From positions 1 to 40,103 of the forward strand of contig JANWHY010000006.1 of NCBI GenBank assembly GCA_025450175.1: a DNA stretch of 40,103 nucleotides, written 5' to 3'. The notes beneath the pieces were generated by a model. It was not told the DNA's origin and did not search any database. It saw only the letters and a program-made list of their open reading frames with translations. Position 1 is the stretch's first letter, and every line of letters begins with the position of its first letter. This stretch comes from Minisyncoccota bacterium. GTDB taxonomy: Bacteria; Patescibacteriota; Minisyncoccia; Phycocordibacterales; Zambryskibacteraceae. Made by a program: the position numbers and the translations under genes. This document shows, one piece after another, positions 8,019-17,200 of this stretch.

Positions 8019-8772
8019 ATCTAGGCAAGCCTCCGCGAGGAAAGTCTTTCTCCTCGTGGGTATCCTTCTCATTGGAGTAATAGTCTTCTCGATCCTGCGT
8101 GGTCCCATTATCCGCGCGGTCTCTCCTCTCTGGCTTGCTGAAAATGTAGTTAGTGGATCACTCGGGAAGATCGTTATGCATTTCCAATCCCAAAAGGTTT
8201 TAATGGAGAAGAATATCAATCTAGAGAATCAAGTTATCTCACTAGAGGCCCACGTGGCACTACTCGAGCGCTATGAGAATGAGCGCGTCTCTCTCTTAGA
8301 ACTCTTGAGGGGTAAGGGTAGTGGCACAGCACTAGCCGCCGGCGTCCTTACTCACCCGCCACAGTCTCCATACGATGTGATAGTTATCGATGTGGGTTCT
8401 AATCAGGCTGTGCATGTCGGCGAGAGGGTCTTCTTGCCCGAAGGAGCTCTTATCGGGAGGGTGGTAGAAGTGCTCGCTAGTGAGTCGAAGGTGAAGCTTT
8501 TCAGTGCCAGTGGAGAAGAGACCAATGCCGTCCTTGAGCGGGGTAGTTTCCCGGTAGTGCTTAGCGGCTCGGGAGGAGGCAACTTCATGGTAAAGGTCAC
8601 TCGCGATACGGAGGTGGTGAAAGGTGATGCAATCCTTTCTCCCAATGTCGATAGCCGACTCTTGGCTATCGTCGAAGAGGTGAATCTGAAGTCGACTGAT
8701 TCCTTCAAGGAAGTGTTGGCGCGCTCTCCGGCGAACATTTTTACTATCCGATTTGTTTACGTAACACCATGA
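7990..8772 (+). CDS. mreC: Rod-shape determining protein MreC
   Basis: The 260-residue protein has a short basic cytoplasmic tail, one membrane helix (about 20-45), a coiled coil (about 65-100) and the two-lobed beta-barrel MreC domain (GVLTHPPQSPYDVIVIDVG, then AVHVGERVFLPEGALIGRVVEV). It links the MreB filament to PBP2 outside the membrane. The gene begins inside mreB and ends in an ATGA overlap with the next gene. Confidence 0.93.
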   Translation: MKATYLLRNRSRQASARKVFLLVGILLIGVIVFSILRGPIIRAVSPLWLAENVVSGSLGKIVMHFQSQKVLMEKNINLENQVISLEAHVALLERYENERVSLLELLRGKGSGTALAAGVLTHPPQSPYDVIVIDVGSNQAVHVGERVFLPEGALIGRVVEVLASESKVKLFSASGEETNAVLERGSFPVVLSGSGGGNFMVKVTRDTEVVKGDAILSPNVDSRLLAIVEEVNLKSTDSFKEVLARSPANIFTIRFVYVTP

Positions 8773-9032
8773 CGAGAAGAGTTATAAGTTACGGAGCCCT
8801 CTTCCTCTTAATCATAGTCGCGCCTTATTGGCTCTATCTCGGAGCTCTTTTCGTGGCTGTACTCATCTTCCCTTTATATTGGGAGGCTATTATATTTGCT
8901 ATATTGATCAACACCCTATACTCCGCTAATTCTGGAATACTCGCGGCACTTACAGCCCCTCTTCTCCTCGTGACCTTAGGAATGCTCATTCTTCTACTAC
9001 CGATCAAAAGTTATTTAAGAACCAATGCTTAG
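8769..9032 (+). CDS. Very short membrane protein in the mreD position
   Basis: The 87 residues are almost entirely hydrophobic, with about three membrane helices (roughly 8-24, 25-50, 54-79) and a basic tail. Position between mreC and the PBP2 gene, with 4-nt and 8-nt overlaps, is that of mreD, but MreD is usually about 160 residues with five or six helices. This is either a reduced MreD or an unrelated small subunit that replaced it. Sequence alone does not settle which. Confidence 0.6.
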   Translation: MTRRVISYGALFLLIIVAPYWLYLGALFVAVLIFPLYWEAIIFAILINTLYSANSGILAALTAPLLLVTLGMLILLLPIKSYLRTNA

Positions 9033-10725
9033 GAAACTACATCGCTCAATAAGAAAACACTTCGGGACTAAGAATTACGATATCAATCCGGAAGATATTT
9101 TCCTCGATGCGACGAACCTCCCAGGCTTCGAAGCTAGTCGCTTCGAAGGTAGGATTGAGCAGCCCATGGGTGAGACTGCCTTCAAACTTCTTAAGATTGT
9201 GCTCTTGTTACTTGTCGTGGGACTTGCCCTCAAACTTTCGGTGTTAGGTATATATCGTGGAGAGGCTTTCACCCAGATCTCGGAGAACAATCGTCTTGAG
9301 CACACTCTCATCTTCGCTAATCGCGGGGTCATCTTGGATAGGAATGGTGTAGAGCTTGCCACTAATATGCTTAAGAAGGAGGGTGATGACTTCGCATCCC
9401 GTCACTACGCACCTATTGATGGCATCGCTCATGTAGTGGGTTACCTCAAGTATCCGCTGGCGGATAAGGCAGGGCACTACTATGAAGAGTTCTACAAAGG
9501 TCGGGATGGTGTGGAGCTTGCTTACGATGATCTACTCAAAGGTAGAAACGGCATAATACTCCGAGAGACGGATGCTCTAGGTAATATCACTTCCGAGTCT
9601 GTAGTAGATAAGCCAGTAGATGGTGCGCCGCTCACTCTCTCTATCGATGCCTCCTTGACGGCCGAGTTGTACAAGGCTATTAAGAGTCTTGCGACTGAGA
9701 GAGGCTTCGTCGGCGGGGCCGGGGTTATGCTTGATGTAAATACAGGTGAGGTCGTGGCCCTGACAAGTTATCCAGAATACAACTCCAATGTTTTAGTAGA
9801 AGGTTCGGACAAAGAAGCGATTAGGACCTGGCTCACGAGCGACTCGAAGACCTTCCTTAACCGTGCGATTGGTGGACTCTATACTCCAGGCTCGGTAGTG
9901 AAGCCTATATTGGCCCTTGCCGCACTTAACGAGAAGATCATCTCGCCGGAGAAAAAGATTTTAAGCACTGGATCTATAAGAGTGGAGAATCCTTATGATA
10001 AAAGTAAGCCCTCAATCTTCAAAGACTGGAAGGCTCATGGCTGGACAGACATGAGAGAGGCACTGGCGGTATCTTCTGACACATACTTCTATGCTATTAG
10101 TGGCGGATATGAGGATCAGATTGGTCTCGGTATCAATAGGATTGATAAGTACTTCGAAGAGTTCGGCTTGAAGGAGGCTACTGGGATCGAACTTTTGGGC
10201 GAGGTGAGGGGGGTTGTGCCCACACCCGAGTGGAAGAAGGAGAAGTTCGATGGCGATATATGGCGACTGGGAGATACCTATATTACTGGTATTGGGCAGT
10301 ATGGTACTCAGGTCACTCCTATCAATGTTGCTCGCTTCATCGCTGCTATTGCCAATGGCGGGAGACTTCTTACTCCTTCGCTTCTTGTGGGTGGTAAGGG
10401 TGAGGTAGAGCGCACGCTCGAGTTTAGCCAGAGTGATCTAGCAATAGTCCGAGAAGGTATGAGAGGAGGAGTGACTCACGGGACCTCTGTGGGCTTGAAT
10501 GTGCCGTATGTAAAGGCTGCTGCCAAGACCGGTACGGCTGAGATTGGCTCGGGTAAGAAGTATGTGCACTCCTGGACTGTTGGCTTCTTCCCAGTGGAAA
10601 ACCCTCGTTACGCCTGGGCTCTAGTGATGGAGAAGGGGCCTAGTACCAACACCTTCGGTGCTACAGCCGTCATGAGGCAGGTCTTCGACTGGATGTCTCT
10701 CAATACCCCAGAGTACTTCAATTAG
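9025..10725 (+). CDS. mrdA: Penicillin-binding protein 2, elongasome transpeptidase
   Basis: The 566-residue class B PBP has one N-terminal membrane helix (about 52-72), a dimerisation/pedestal domain and a transpeptidase domain. The three active-site motifs are SVVK (290-293), SSD (350-352, the SxD form seen in PBP2) and KTG (501-503). It cross-links peptidoglycan during side-wall growth. The usual partner rodA is not in the window, so it must lie elsewhere if present. It closes the proS-mre unit. Confidence 0.94.
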   Translation: MLRKLHRSIRKHFGTKNYDINPEDIFLDATNLPGFEASRFEGRIEQPMGETAFKLLKIVLLLLVVGLALKLSVLGIYRGEAFTQISENNRLEHTLIFANRGVILDRNGVELATNMLKKEGDDFASRHYAPIDGIAHVVGYLKYPLADKAGHYYEEFYKGRDGVELAYDDLLKGRNGIILRETDALGNITSESVVDKPVDGAPLTLSIDASLTAELYKAIKSLATERGFVGGAGVMLDVNTGEVVALTSYPEYNSNVLVEGSDKEAIRTWLTSDSKTFLNRAIGGLYTPGSVVKPILALAALNEKIISPEKKILSTGSIRVENPYDKSKPSIFKDWKAHGWTDMREALAVSSDTYFYAISGGYEDQIGLGINRIDKYFEEFGLKEATGIELLGEVRGVVPTPEWKKEKFDGDIWRLGDTYITGIGQYGTQVTPINVARFIAAIANGGRLLTPSLLVGGKGEVERTLEFSQSDLAIVREGMRGGVTHGTSVGLNVPYVKAAAKTGTAEIGSGKKYVHSWTVGFFPVENPRYAWALVMEKGPSTNTFGATAVMRQVFDWMSLNTPEYFN

Positions 10726-10738
10726 CTTAAAGCATTAA

Positions 10739-10767
10739 TTGCCAATCTGGGCCAAATAGACTATAAT
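10739..10767 (+). promoter_or_regulatory. Promoter of greA
   Basis: TTGCCA (10739-10744), a 17-nt spacer, and TATAAT (10762-10767). The start near 10774 gives a 12-nt leader with no Shine-Dalgarno. Confidence 0.7.
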
Positions 10768-10785
10768 ACTCGCCAACAAACTTAC

Positions 10786-11250
10786 ATGCCCGAAGAGGAC
10801 TACCTGACGAAAGAGAAGTTCACCGAGCTCACCAAGGAACTTGAGCATCTAAAAACTATTAAAAGGAAGGAGGTGGCAGAAGCCCTGGAGTATGCCAAGA
10901 CCCTGGGCGACCTTTCTGAAAATCAAGAATACCAAGAGGCTCGTGACAGCCAAGCTATCCTTGAGGATAGGATCCTCCGGTTGGAAGGGATTCTGAAGTC
11001 AGCGAAGATTGTCTCAGCCCAGAGTTCGAGCACAGTCTCTGTAGGTTCAGTGATCAACTTGGAGAAAGTGTCTGATAAGACCAAGAAGTCTTACACTATG
11101 GTAGGTTCCGAAGAGGCCGATGCAAGTAACGGCAAAATTTCTATAAAATCTCCTTTGGGTATGGCCGCTATGGGTAAGGGTAAGGGTGAGACCTTCTCCT
11201 TCAGTAGTCCGGCGGGCCAAATGTCTTACAAGATTCTTGATATCAACTAA
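10786..11250 (+). CDS. greA: Transcription elongation factor GreA
   Basis: The 154-residue protein has the N-terminal antiparallel coiled coil with the catalytic-tip region GDLSENQEYQEARD (about residues 42-55). The C-terminal FKBP-like domain runs from GSVINLEKV to the end and includes ISIKSPLGMAAMGK. GreA stimulates cleavage of backtracked RNA by RNA polymerase. It directly precedes lysS, a pairing seen in many bacteria, though lysS has its own -10 box. Confidence 0.95.
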   Translation: MPEEDYLTKEKFTELTKELEHLKTIKRKEVAEALEYAKTLGDLSENQEYQEARDSQAILEDRILRLEGILKSAKIVSAQSSSTVSVGSVINLEKVSDKTKKSYTMVGSEEADASNGKISIKSPLGMAAMGKGKGETFSFSSPAGQMSYKILDIN

Positions 11251-11261
11251 GAGCCGCGTGC

Positions 11262-11267
11262 TAGAAT
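11262..11267 (+). promoter_or_regulatory. -10 box abutting the lysS start
   Basis: TAGAAT ends 6 nt before the ATG at 11274, in leaderless geometry. AGGA lies 1 nt from the ATG, too close to act as a Shine-Dalgarno. Confidence 0.5.
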
Positions 11268-11273
11268 TTAGGA

Positions 11274-12815
11274 ATGACATCTGTAGATAGAGGTGGCAAC
11301 TATTGGGCCTCCAATATTAAAGACCAAATCCTCTCCAAATATCCGGATCAAGAACTTTATACTACTGCCGCTGGCATTAGCCCTTCAGGGGTAGTGCACT
11401 TTGGTAATTTCCGCGACGTGGTCACCGCCCATCTCGTGCGCGAAGAGTTGAAAAAGGCGGACAAGAACACTCAGCTCATCTTCTCCTGGGATAACTTCGA
11501 CCGCTTCCGCAAAGTGCCTGTCGGAGTTCCAGAATCTTTCGCCGAACATATTGGTAAAGCATTAAGCAAGATTCCTGATCCATTAGGAGAACTCTCTTCA
11601 TATGCAGAGAGGTTCCAACAACCTTTTATAGAAGCGATGCAGAAGCTAGGTATCGAGATAGAGTACAGAGATCAGACCCGAGCCTACGAGAGTGGTATAT
11701 ATGACCAAGCGATCTTCGAGGCTTTGGCTAAGCGTCACGAGATTGCCGATATTCTCTTATCCTTTATGACGGATAAGGCGAAGGGAGAGAAGGGGATTGA
11801 CGAGATAGCTTATCGTGAGAATTATTATCCTATCTCTGTCTACTCAAGATTTACTGGGAAGGATGCAACCCGAGTTTTAAATTATGATGGCAAATCTTCC
11901 ATTACCTATCTATGTGCTGAGACTAAGAAGGAAGAAACTGTGGATTTATCAAAAGAGCATATCGCCAAGTTAGCTTGGAAGGTGGATTGGCCCATGCGTT
12001 GGAGGCACGAACAAGTAATCTTCGAACCTGGTGGACACGATCATGCTTCTCCGGGGTCGAGCTTCGATGTGGGTTCCGTGATTTCTCGTCGGATCTTTGA
12101 CAGGGAGCCGCCTCTCTTTGTGGAGTATAAATTCGTAGGTATCCAAGGCCTAGGCTCCAAGATGTCTGGATCTAAGGGCAATGCCGTCTCGCCCCTCGAG
12201 CTCTTAGAGGTATACGAGCCGGATGTACTCAAGTGGCTCTACTTCCGCAAGTCTCCGGATCAAGAGTTTGAACTCGCTTTTAATACTGAGATCTATCGCC
12301 AGTATGATGAGTACGATAAGGAGGTAGGGCAAGAAGAGTCGACCATACCTTTCAGACAAGCTGTTGGCTTCGGCCAGGTATTGCAGTGGCAAGTCGATAA
12401 GGTTAAAAAGGTTCTAGATGCTACTGGAGCCCAATATAGTGAGGAGAGTATCGCGCGTAGATTGCCACTTGCTCGCAATTGGCTCACGAAGTATAACCCC
12501 GGTGAGATGATCACTCTCAACTCATCTGTTAATCATGGATATGCTCTACAAATGAGTGTGGAGAGACAAGAGCAAGTTAGAAAACTTGCTCGAGGGTTAC
12601 AAGATATGAAAGATGCTTTGGTAAAAGAGTTAGAAGAATTTGTATATGGGATCCCTAAGTCTCCAGAGTTAAGCGAACAGGATTTAAAGAAGAAACAACG
12701 AGAATTCTTCAAAGATGTTTACAATCTGCTTATTAACAAGGACACTGGTCCGCGCCTTGGCACCTTCCTCTGGGCTCTAGACAGGGAAGAAGCGATAAAA
12801 CTTTTAGGTATTTAA
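11274..12815 (+). CDS. lysS: Class I lysyl-tRNA synthetase (archaeal type)
   Basis: The 513-residue enzyme has class I signatures, not the class II fold used by most bacteria for lysine. The HIGH-like motif is VHFGN (residues 41-45) after SPSG, and the KMSKS-like motif is KMSGS (296-300) followed by KGN. The central segment EPGGHDHASPGSSFD is also typical of class I LysRS. It charges tRNA-Lys; one such tRNA (CUU) is at 26135-26207. Class I LysRS is common in archaea, spirochaetes and CPR bacteria, which fits the taxonomic reading. Confidence 0.93.
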   Translation: MTSVDRGGNYWASNIKDQILSKYPDQELYTTAAGISPSGVVHFGNFRDVVTAHLVREELKKADKNTQLIFSWDNFDRFRKVPVGVPESFAEHIGKALSKIPDPLGELSSYAERFQQPFIEAMQKLGIEIEYRDQTRAYESGIYDQAIFEALAKRHEIADILLSFMTDKAKGEKGIDEIAYRENYYPISVYSRFTGKDATRVLNYDGKSSITYLCAETKKEETVDLSKEHIAKLAWKVDWPMRWRHEQVIFEPGGHDHASPGSSFDVGSVISRRIFDREPPLFVEYKFVGIQGLGSKMSGSKGNAVSPLELLEVYEPDVLKWLYFRKSPDQEFELAFNTEIYRQYDEYDKEVGQEESTIPFRQAVGFGQVLQWQVDKVKKVLDATGAQYSEESIARRLPLARNWLTKYNPGEMITLNSSVNHGYALQMSVERQEQVRKLARGLQDMKDALVKELEEFVYGIPKSPELSEQDLKKKQREFFKDVYNLLINKDTGPRLGTFLWALDREEAIKLLGI

Positions 12816-12818
12816 ATC

Positions 12819-14039
12819 TTATTTTCGCTCCTTGATCTCACGTTTGAGTTTGGAGGTGAGGTCTTCAACACTCATCTGGCCGAGTTTGTCGCCAGAACGG
12901 CTCTCAAGAGTTACCTTATCTTCTGCAACTTCTTTATCGCCGATTACTAGAGCGTAAGGTACTTTCTCCTTTTTGAAATTGGCAATCTTCTTGCCCAAGC
13001 TCTCATTACTTTCATCAACCTCGGCTCGTATGTTGTCTACTTTTAAATCTTTCAAAACTTTTTGTGCATATTCGAAGTGAGCTTCGCCTATTGGAAGTAC
13101 TTTTACCTGAACAGGGGAGAGCCAGAGTGGGAGCTTGCCTTCGAAGTGTTCCAAGAGTACGGCCGTGCATCTCTCTATGGATCCAGTAATAGCAGAATGG
13201 ATCATGACAATACGCTCCTTCTCTCCCTGTTCATTGATACAAGTGAGGTCGAACCTGTCTGGCATGTTCATGTCGAGTTGTATGGTGGCCACTTGCCACT
13301 CTCGCCCTGCGGCATTAGACGCCATAAAGTCGAGCTTAGGACCATATAGCGCCGCTTCACCCGCTCCTTCGATGAAGTCTGCCCTTCGCTCCTCGGCAAT
13401 CTCTCTCAAGGCGCTCTCGGCATGATCCCAGATCTCTTTTGTACCCAAATATTTTTCTGGAGTTTCTGGATCTCGGAAGGAGAGTCTCACTCGCAGGATA
13501 AAGCCGAAAGTACTATAGAACTTGTCGACAATGTCCCAGATCTTCAAGAATTCTTCTTTGATCTGATTCGTACGACAGAATACATGGGCATCATCTTGAG
13601 TAATAGAGAGTACTCGAGTAAGTCCTCCCAGCTCGCCAGACTGCTCGTCGCGATAGACCATAGTGGTCTCGGCATAGCACTGAGGCATCTCTCTATACGA
13701 ATGGGGTTTCCTGGCGAATATCTGTGTGTGGTGGGGGCAGTTCATGGGCTTCAGAGCATACTCCTTGCCCTCTCTCGAATTAATCCGGAATAGATCCTCG
13801 GCAAACTTCTCCCAATGGCCCGAAGTGTTGTAGAGATCTCTCTTGGTGATGTGGGGGATAGTAACCCTCTCGTATCCATGAGGAGCTCTTAACTCCTGGA
13901 CGAAGTTATCTAGCTCCTGACGTACCACTGTGCCCTTAGGAGTCCACATGGGTAGCCCAGGGCCCACAAGATCGGAGAAGACAAAGAGGTCGAGCTCTTG
14001 CCCGATACGTCTATGATCGTTTTGTTCCAGTTCTGACAT
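12819..14039 (-). CDS. thrS: Threonyl-tRNA synthetase lacking the TGS and editing domains
   Basis: The 406-residue protein begins at DHRRIGQELDLF, the first residues of the class II catalytic core. It has motif 1 (GPGLPMWTPKG), motif 2 (YRDEQSGELGGLTR), motif 3 (GSIERCTAVLLEHF), zinc ligands in MNCPHH (Cys101) and DDAHVFC (His152), and a C-terminal anticodon-binding domain. The usual N-terminal TGS and Ser-tRNA editing domains (about 240 residues) are missing. Upstream sequence holds no coding remnant, and TACTAT lies 7 nt before the ATG, so the short start looks genuine. Serine misacylation would need a separate editing protein or be tolerated. Confidence 0.92.
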   Translation of the reverse strand: MSELEQNDHRRIGQELDLFVFSDLVGPGLPMWTPKGTVVRQELDNFVQELRAPHGYERVTIPHITKRDLYNTSGHWEKFAEDLFRINSREGKEYALKPMNCPHHTQIFARKPHSYREMPQCYAETTMVYRDEQSGELGGLTRVLSITQDDAHVFCRTNQIKEEFLKIWDIVDKFYSTFGFILRVRLSFRDPETPEKYLGTKEIWDHAESALREIAEERRADFIEGAGEAALYGPKLDFMASNAAGREWQVATIQLDMNMPDRFDLTCINEQGEKERIVMIHSAITGSIERCTAVLLEHFEGKLPLWLSPVQVKVLPIGEAHFEYAQKVLKDLKVDNIRAEVDESNESLGKKIANFKKEKVPYALVIGDKEVAEDKVTLESRSGDKLGQMSVEDLTSKLKREIKERK

Positions 14040-14046
14040 GTAGAAA

Positions 14047-14052
14047 ATAGTA
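14047..14052 (-). promoter_or_regulatory. -10 box abutting the thrS start
   Basis: TACTAT on the minus strand lies 7 nt from the ATG at 14039. This supports the short catalytic-core start of ThrRS. Confidence 0.5.
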
Positions 14053-14087
14053 ACAGAAAACTTATCTAATTAAATCCCAACCCACCC

Positions 14088-14116
14088 TTGACTTTACTTA
14101 GGTTTAGTAGTAGTAC
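14088..14116 (+). promoter_or_regulatory. Probable promoter of the 29-residue ORF
   Basis: TTGACT (14088-14093), a 17-nt spacer, and TAGTAC (14111-14116). The -10 match is weak (3 of 6), but placement upstream of a good Shine-Dalgarno is right. Confidence 0.45.
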
Positions 14117-14134
14117 TAACGCCGGGAGGGTTCT

Positions 14135-14224
14135 ATGCTGCACGCTGTACCTCTGTTCCTGGGTCTTTGGGTGCCGATCATGCTTCTGGCTATCAGTTTG
14201 GGGGCCTTTGCCAAGCACGCCTAA
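14135..14224 (+). CDS. Small hydrophobic membrane miniprotein (29 aa)
   Basis: ATG at 14135, stop TAA at 14222-14224. The peptide has a single hydrophobic stretch from about residue 5 to 26 (starting VPLFLGLWVPIMLLAISLGA) with a short polar tail ending KHA. Support for it being a gene: GGAGGG 4 nt upstream of the ATG, a TTGACT-type promoter at 14088, and a perfect 10-bp hairpin 8 nt after the stop. It lies alone between the divergent thrS start and the convergent dnaE end. I do not recognise a family. Small membrane peptides may be regulators of larger membrane proteins or toxin-like; neither is shown here. Confidence 0.55.
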   Translation: MLHAVPLFLGLWVPIMLLAISLGAFAKHA

Positions 14225-14232
14225 GGATAAGA

Positions 14233-14258
14233 ATCGCCGCATCTCACGATGCGGCGAT
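14233..14258. terminator. Shared hairpin between the 29-aa ORF and dnaE
   Basis: A perfect 10-bp stem (ATCGCCGCAT/ATGCGGCGAT) with a 6-nt loop. It lies 8 nt after the plus-strand stop and 6 nt after the dnaE stop on the minus strand. The following T-runs are weak on both sides. Confidence 0.65.
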
Positions 14259-14264
14259 TTATAG

Positions 14265-17200
14265 TTATAACGCCTTAATCTTCTCAGCGATGAAGGAGGT
14301 CTCGCCATTACGTCTAGAGACTCTTCCCTTGATAGCAATACAGAGGTCCGATTGGACGAATTGTCTAAACTCCTCAAGTATCCTGGGGAAGATCGCTACC
14401 TCTATTGCTCCTGAGAGGTCCGCCAATTTCATAAAGACCATCCGCTCATTGTTCTTTGTCAGGACATCGCGAGCCTCTTCTACTAATCCGGCAATGACTG
14501 TTTCTGTCTCTGCCCTTAGCTCTCCAAGTTTCGATATACTAGTCTTAATCTGAAGTAACTTATCTTTGTGGCCTTCAAGGGGGTGCCCGGAGATGTAGAG
14601 ACCCAAGAGCTCTTTCTCCCACGCGAGTCTGTCCTTGTCGCTTATGGTCGCGGCTGGAGTGAGGCGCAAGACTGGCAAGGTTGAAGTGTTTTCCATAAGG
14701 CCGAAAAGAGATTCTTGATTGTCTGGGGTACTAACTCTTTCTTTGTGATAAGCAAGTAAGTTTTCTAGATTGGCGAGGAGGACACCTCTCTCTCCAAACT
14801 CATCCATGGCACCAGACTTGATAAGGGCTTCTAAGGACTTTTTATTTAAATTCTTATCTTTGATGCGGTCGAGGAAGTCTGGTAGGTCTTTGAACTTGCC
14901 CCCACGCTTTCTCTCGGCAGTGATGGAGCTCGATATACCTTGGCCGAAGTTCTTGATCGTGGTGAGACCGAAGCGGATTTTGTAAACCCGCTTATCACTC
15001 TTGTCAGTAGGGAATTTAATTACAGAGAACTGGGAGAAGCTCTCATTTACCGACGGAGGTAAGACTTCTATCCCCATCCGCTTACACTCATGAATCATTA
15101 CTCCAATCCTCTCTACATCTCCAGACTCGGCGGTAAGAACGGAGGACATATAAATCTCGGGGAAGTTCACCTTGAGATAGGCCGTTACATAAGCTATATG
15201 TCCGTAACTTGCCGCGTGAGCCTTGTTGAAGCCGTATCCCTGGAATGGCACAAATAAGTCCCACAATGCTTCGGCCTTCTCCTTACTCATACCACCTCGC
15301 ATCTGGCAACCCTCGACGAACATAATGTGTTGCTTCTTCATCTCTTCGGGAATCTTCTTACCTATAGCTTTGCGGAATTTGTCTACCTCACCCCACGTGT
15401 AGCCCGCTACTTCTATGGCAGTCATTAGCAGATCATCTTGATATACAAGTACGCCGTAAGTAGGTTCTAAAAAGTTTTTCATCTTGGGATGCATGAAGGT
15501 GATGGGTTTATTACCATTCTTTCGGGCAATATATTCCCGAATGTTGTCCATAGGCCCTGGACGATAGAGAGCGACCATCACGTTTATGTCATGGATCGAT
15601 GTCGGTTTGAGTTCCATAAGAGACTTGGTCATGCCATCACCGTTTAGTTGGAAAGTGCCTTCGGTCTCGCCGCGAGCTAACATCTCAAAAGTTTTCTTAT
15701 CATCTGTCGGAATATCTTCGAAGCTAATCTCTCTGTCCTCAATCTTCTTGATACGCTCCAAGGTGTCAGCGATGATAGAAAGGTTACGTATACCTAGAAG
15801 GTCGAACTTAAGCAATCCCACAGTCATGTCTCCTCCCGCATTAGGGTCTAGAGTGTACATGTCGTACTGGGTAATAACCTTTTCCTCTCCCTTAGTGTCA
15901 TACTGTAGGGGCGTATATTCTGTCAGTAATTTAGGTGCTATCACGACACCGGCCGCGTGTACCGAGACGTGTCTTGCATTGCCCTCAATCTTTTTGGCCA
16001 TGTCTATAATAGTCTTGGCAGTCTGGTCTTCCTCATAAAGCTTCTTCAACTCTGGACTCTCCTTCATCGCTCGGTTGAGAGTCATGGGGAAGCCTTGGGC
16101 ACCTATGGGTATGAGTTTGGCTATAAGGTCCCCAGTAGAGTAGGGGAAGTTCATGGCCCGTGCGATATCCCGCACAGCGCCACGAGCCATCATGGTACCG
16201 AAGGTCCCAATCTGAGCGACATGGTCGGTGCCATACTTTTGCCTGGCGTATTCAATAAGTTCATCTCGTCTATTGTCTGCGATGTCTAGGTCGATATCTG
16301 GGGGCGAGGGCCGGTCAGGATTAAGGAAACGTTCGAAAGGCAGGTCAAACTCGAGCGGGTTCACGGTAGTAATACCAGATAGATATGAGACGAGCGAGCC
16401 AGCCACAGAACCTCTGGTGTTTGTCAGTATGCCGTGCTCATGGGCGTAGCGAAGAAGATCGGAGACCACGAGAAGATAATTCTCGAAACCTTTAGCGTGA
16501 ATAATCTTGAGCTCGTATTCCAGGCGCGCCATAATCTCAGGAGTCTTCTCAAGGCCTCGTTTCTCCAGACCGTCGAATAAGATCTTTCTCAAGGCTTCAT
16601 CGGGAGTTTGGCCATTCGGGACCTCAATATCTGGGAAAATCCATTGGCCGAGTTCAATCTCCAGATTACACATATCTGCAATCTTGGCCGTATTTGCTAT
16701 AGCCTCTTTGTTATCCTTGTAGTCTCTTAAGGCTTCTGAGGTCGTGCGGAAGTGGAGATCCTCATCTCCATTAAGTGTTCCTCGGCCTAAGTGCTCTTGG
16801 ATCGACAAGACTGTGTCCAAGGCTTGTCTATCTTCAGGCTCTAGATAATGGACATCATATATTGCTAGAGTGTTCTCGAGATAAAACTTTTCTTTGAAAA
16901 TTTCTCTATAATACTTCTCCTCCTTTGCTATGGCGATCAATCCCTCATTATATTTTTCTAGAAGTTCTCGGTCGAGGCGTGGCTTGTAGTAGAATCCTTC
17001 AAGGTATGATGCGGTGACTAGCTTGAGCAGATTTTTATAGCCGGTCTCATTTTCGGCCAAGAGTACAAGCCTAGTTCGTTCGTTGTCGATCCGAGCCTCT
17101 TTGTCATGTCGAGTTCTCGTAGCGACATAGAAGTCTACTCCAATAATTGGTTTGACGTCGTGCTCTTTGCATTCTTTATAAAACTCTATGGCGCCATAGA

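Noticed and set aside
15586-16038. Long open frames opposite dnaE (also opposite smc, infB and topA)
   Set aside because: Codon-bias shadows of strongly coding genes; no own signals or recognisable domains.
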